Assembly: GCF_012927275.1 (NCBI RefSeq)
Contig: NZ_JABBGG010000005.1
Location: forward strand, 278,163 to 342,162
Source: Massilia polaris
GTDB lineage: Bacteria; Pseudomonadota; Gammaproteobacteria; Burkholderiales; Burkholderiaceae_D
DNA: 64,000 bases
Direction of reading: 5' to 3'
The position numbers and the translations under genes were made by a program. The notes under the pieces were generated by a model. The model ran no database searches. It worked only from the letters and a program-made list of their open reading frames with translations, and was not told the origin of the DNA. Positions 63,918 through 64,000 of the stretch are shown in pieces; within the stretch, counting starts at the first letter, position 1, and every line of letters starts with the position of its first letter.

Positions 63918-64000
63918 ATGTCGAAGTACACCGAACAATTTAAGCTCGCTGTCGTCCAGCAGTATTTGTCCGGCACCGCCGGCTACAATTTGGTCGCCCA
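63918..64000 (+). CDS. IS3-family transposase OrfA, partial
   Basis: From ATG 63918 the frame encodes at least 27 residues, SKYTEQFKLAVVQQYL and SGTAGYNLVA, matching the start of IS150-type OrfA proteins, which carry a helix-turn-helix for binding the element's ends. The gene is cut by the window end, so length, frameshift site and integrity cannot be judged. Confidence 0.8.
   Translation, partial: MSKYTEQFKLAVVQQYLSGTAGYNLVA

Larger units (their letters stand above)
63874..64000 (+). mobile_element. Left end of an IS3-family (IS150-like) insertion sequence
   Basis: The sequence TGAACTGAACCCCAAAAG at 63874 onward is like the terminal inverted repeat of IS3/IS150-group elements (TG...CCCCAAAAAGTTGG-like ends). 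It is followed by a transposase OrfA reading frame. The element is cut by the window end, so its right end and target duplication cannot be seen. The exact left border is tentative. Confidence 0.7.

Overview
The window looks like a chromosomal segment of a beta-proteobacterium of the Burkholderiales, most likely Oxalobacteraceae (Massilia, Duganella or Telluria type). The evidence is the high GC with strong third-position bias (long antisense open frames are everywhere), Burkholderiales-type proteins (DarP/YjgA, TakP-type TRAP proteins, a complete paa cluster) and many chemotaxis and c-di-GMP genes. The genus is inference. No rRNA, tRNA, CRISPR array or prophage was recognised.

Left part (1-9.2 kb): a DNA-deoxyinosine glycosylase followed by the in-frame decayed remnant of a second copy, an asparagine-synthase-like protein, a TPR/transglutaminase-like lipoprotein, an HDOD protein, a 3-methyladenine glycosylase, a chemoreceptor with an adjacent periplasmic cache protein, and a KamA-like radical SAM enzyme. 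From 9.2 to 17.5 kb: an MFS transporter with a suspicious read-through tail, then a respiratory locus. On the minus strand, cytochrome c lipoprotein, CoxB with a fused cytochrome c, a fused CtaD-CtaE and a small membrane protein are chained by ATGA overlaps. Divergent to it are a dihaem cytochrome c, an AI-2E family permease and an FAH-family hydrolase.

Middle part (17.5-33 kb): class III aminotransferase, carboxymuconolactone-decarboxylase-like protein, a second chemoreceptor, two small conserved proteins, carboxylesterase, MogA, DarP and PmbA. Two paralogous TakP-like TRAP solute receptors follow. The stretches between and after them are islets of lower-GC accessory genes: a BPSL0067-type/STY0301-type pair that resembles an effector and a periplasmic immunity protein, and a two-gene operon whose first product looks like a membrane-anchored histone-fold protein. 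An outer-membrane phospholipase A follows.

Phenylacetate catabolism (33-50.5 kb): paaX is divergent from paaABCDE-G-H-I-K-J, then a complete branched-chain-amino-acid-type ABC importer (receptor plus livHMGF), then paaY and paaZ. PaaK makes phenylacetyl-CoA, PaaABCE epoxidises it (PaaD helps maturation), PaaG isomerises it to the oxepin, PaaZ opens and oxidises the ring, and PaaH and PaaJ finish the beta-oxidation. PaaI and PaaY are thioesterase-type repair proteins. The importer is probably the aromatic-acid uptake system; no paaF is seen.

Right part (50.5-64 kb): an EAL phosphodiesterase and a PAS-GAF-GGDEF-EAL protein, an M24 peptidase, the TRAP membrane subunits DctQ and DctM (likely partners of the TakP proteins about 26 kb away), argH, a GNAT acetyltransferase, an aspartoacylase/AstE-like pseudogene, an exported cyanophycinase-like peptidase, an exported M64-type metallopeptidase, an alanine/lysine-rich exported protein and the left end of an IS3-family element that runs off the window.
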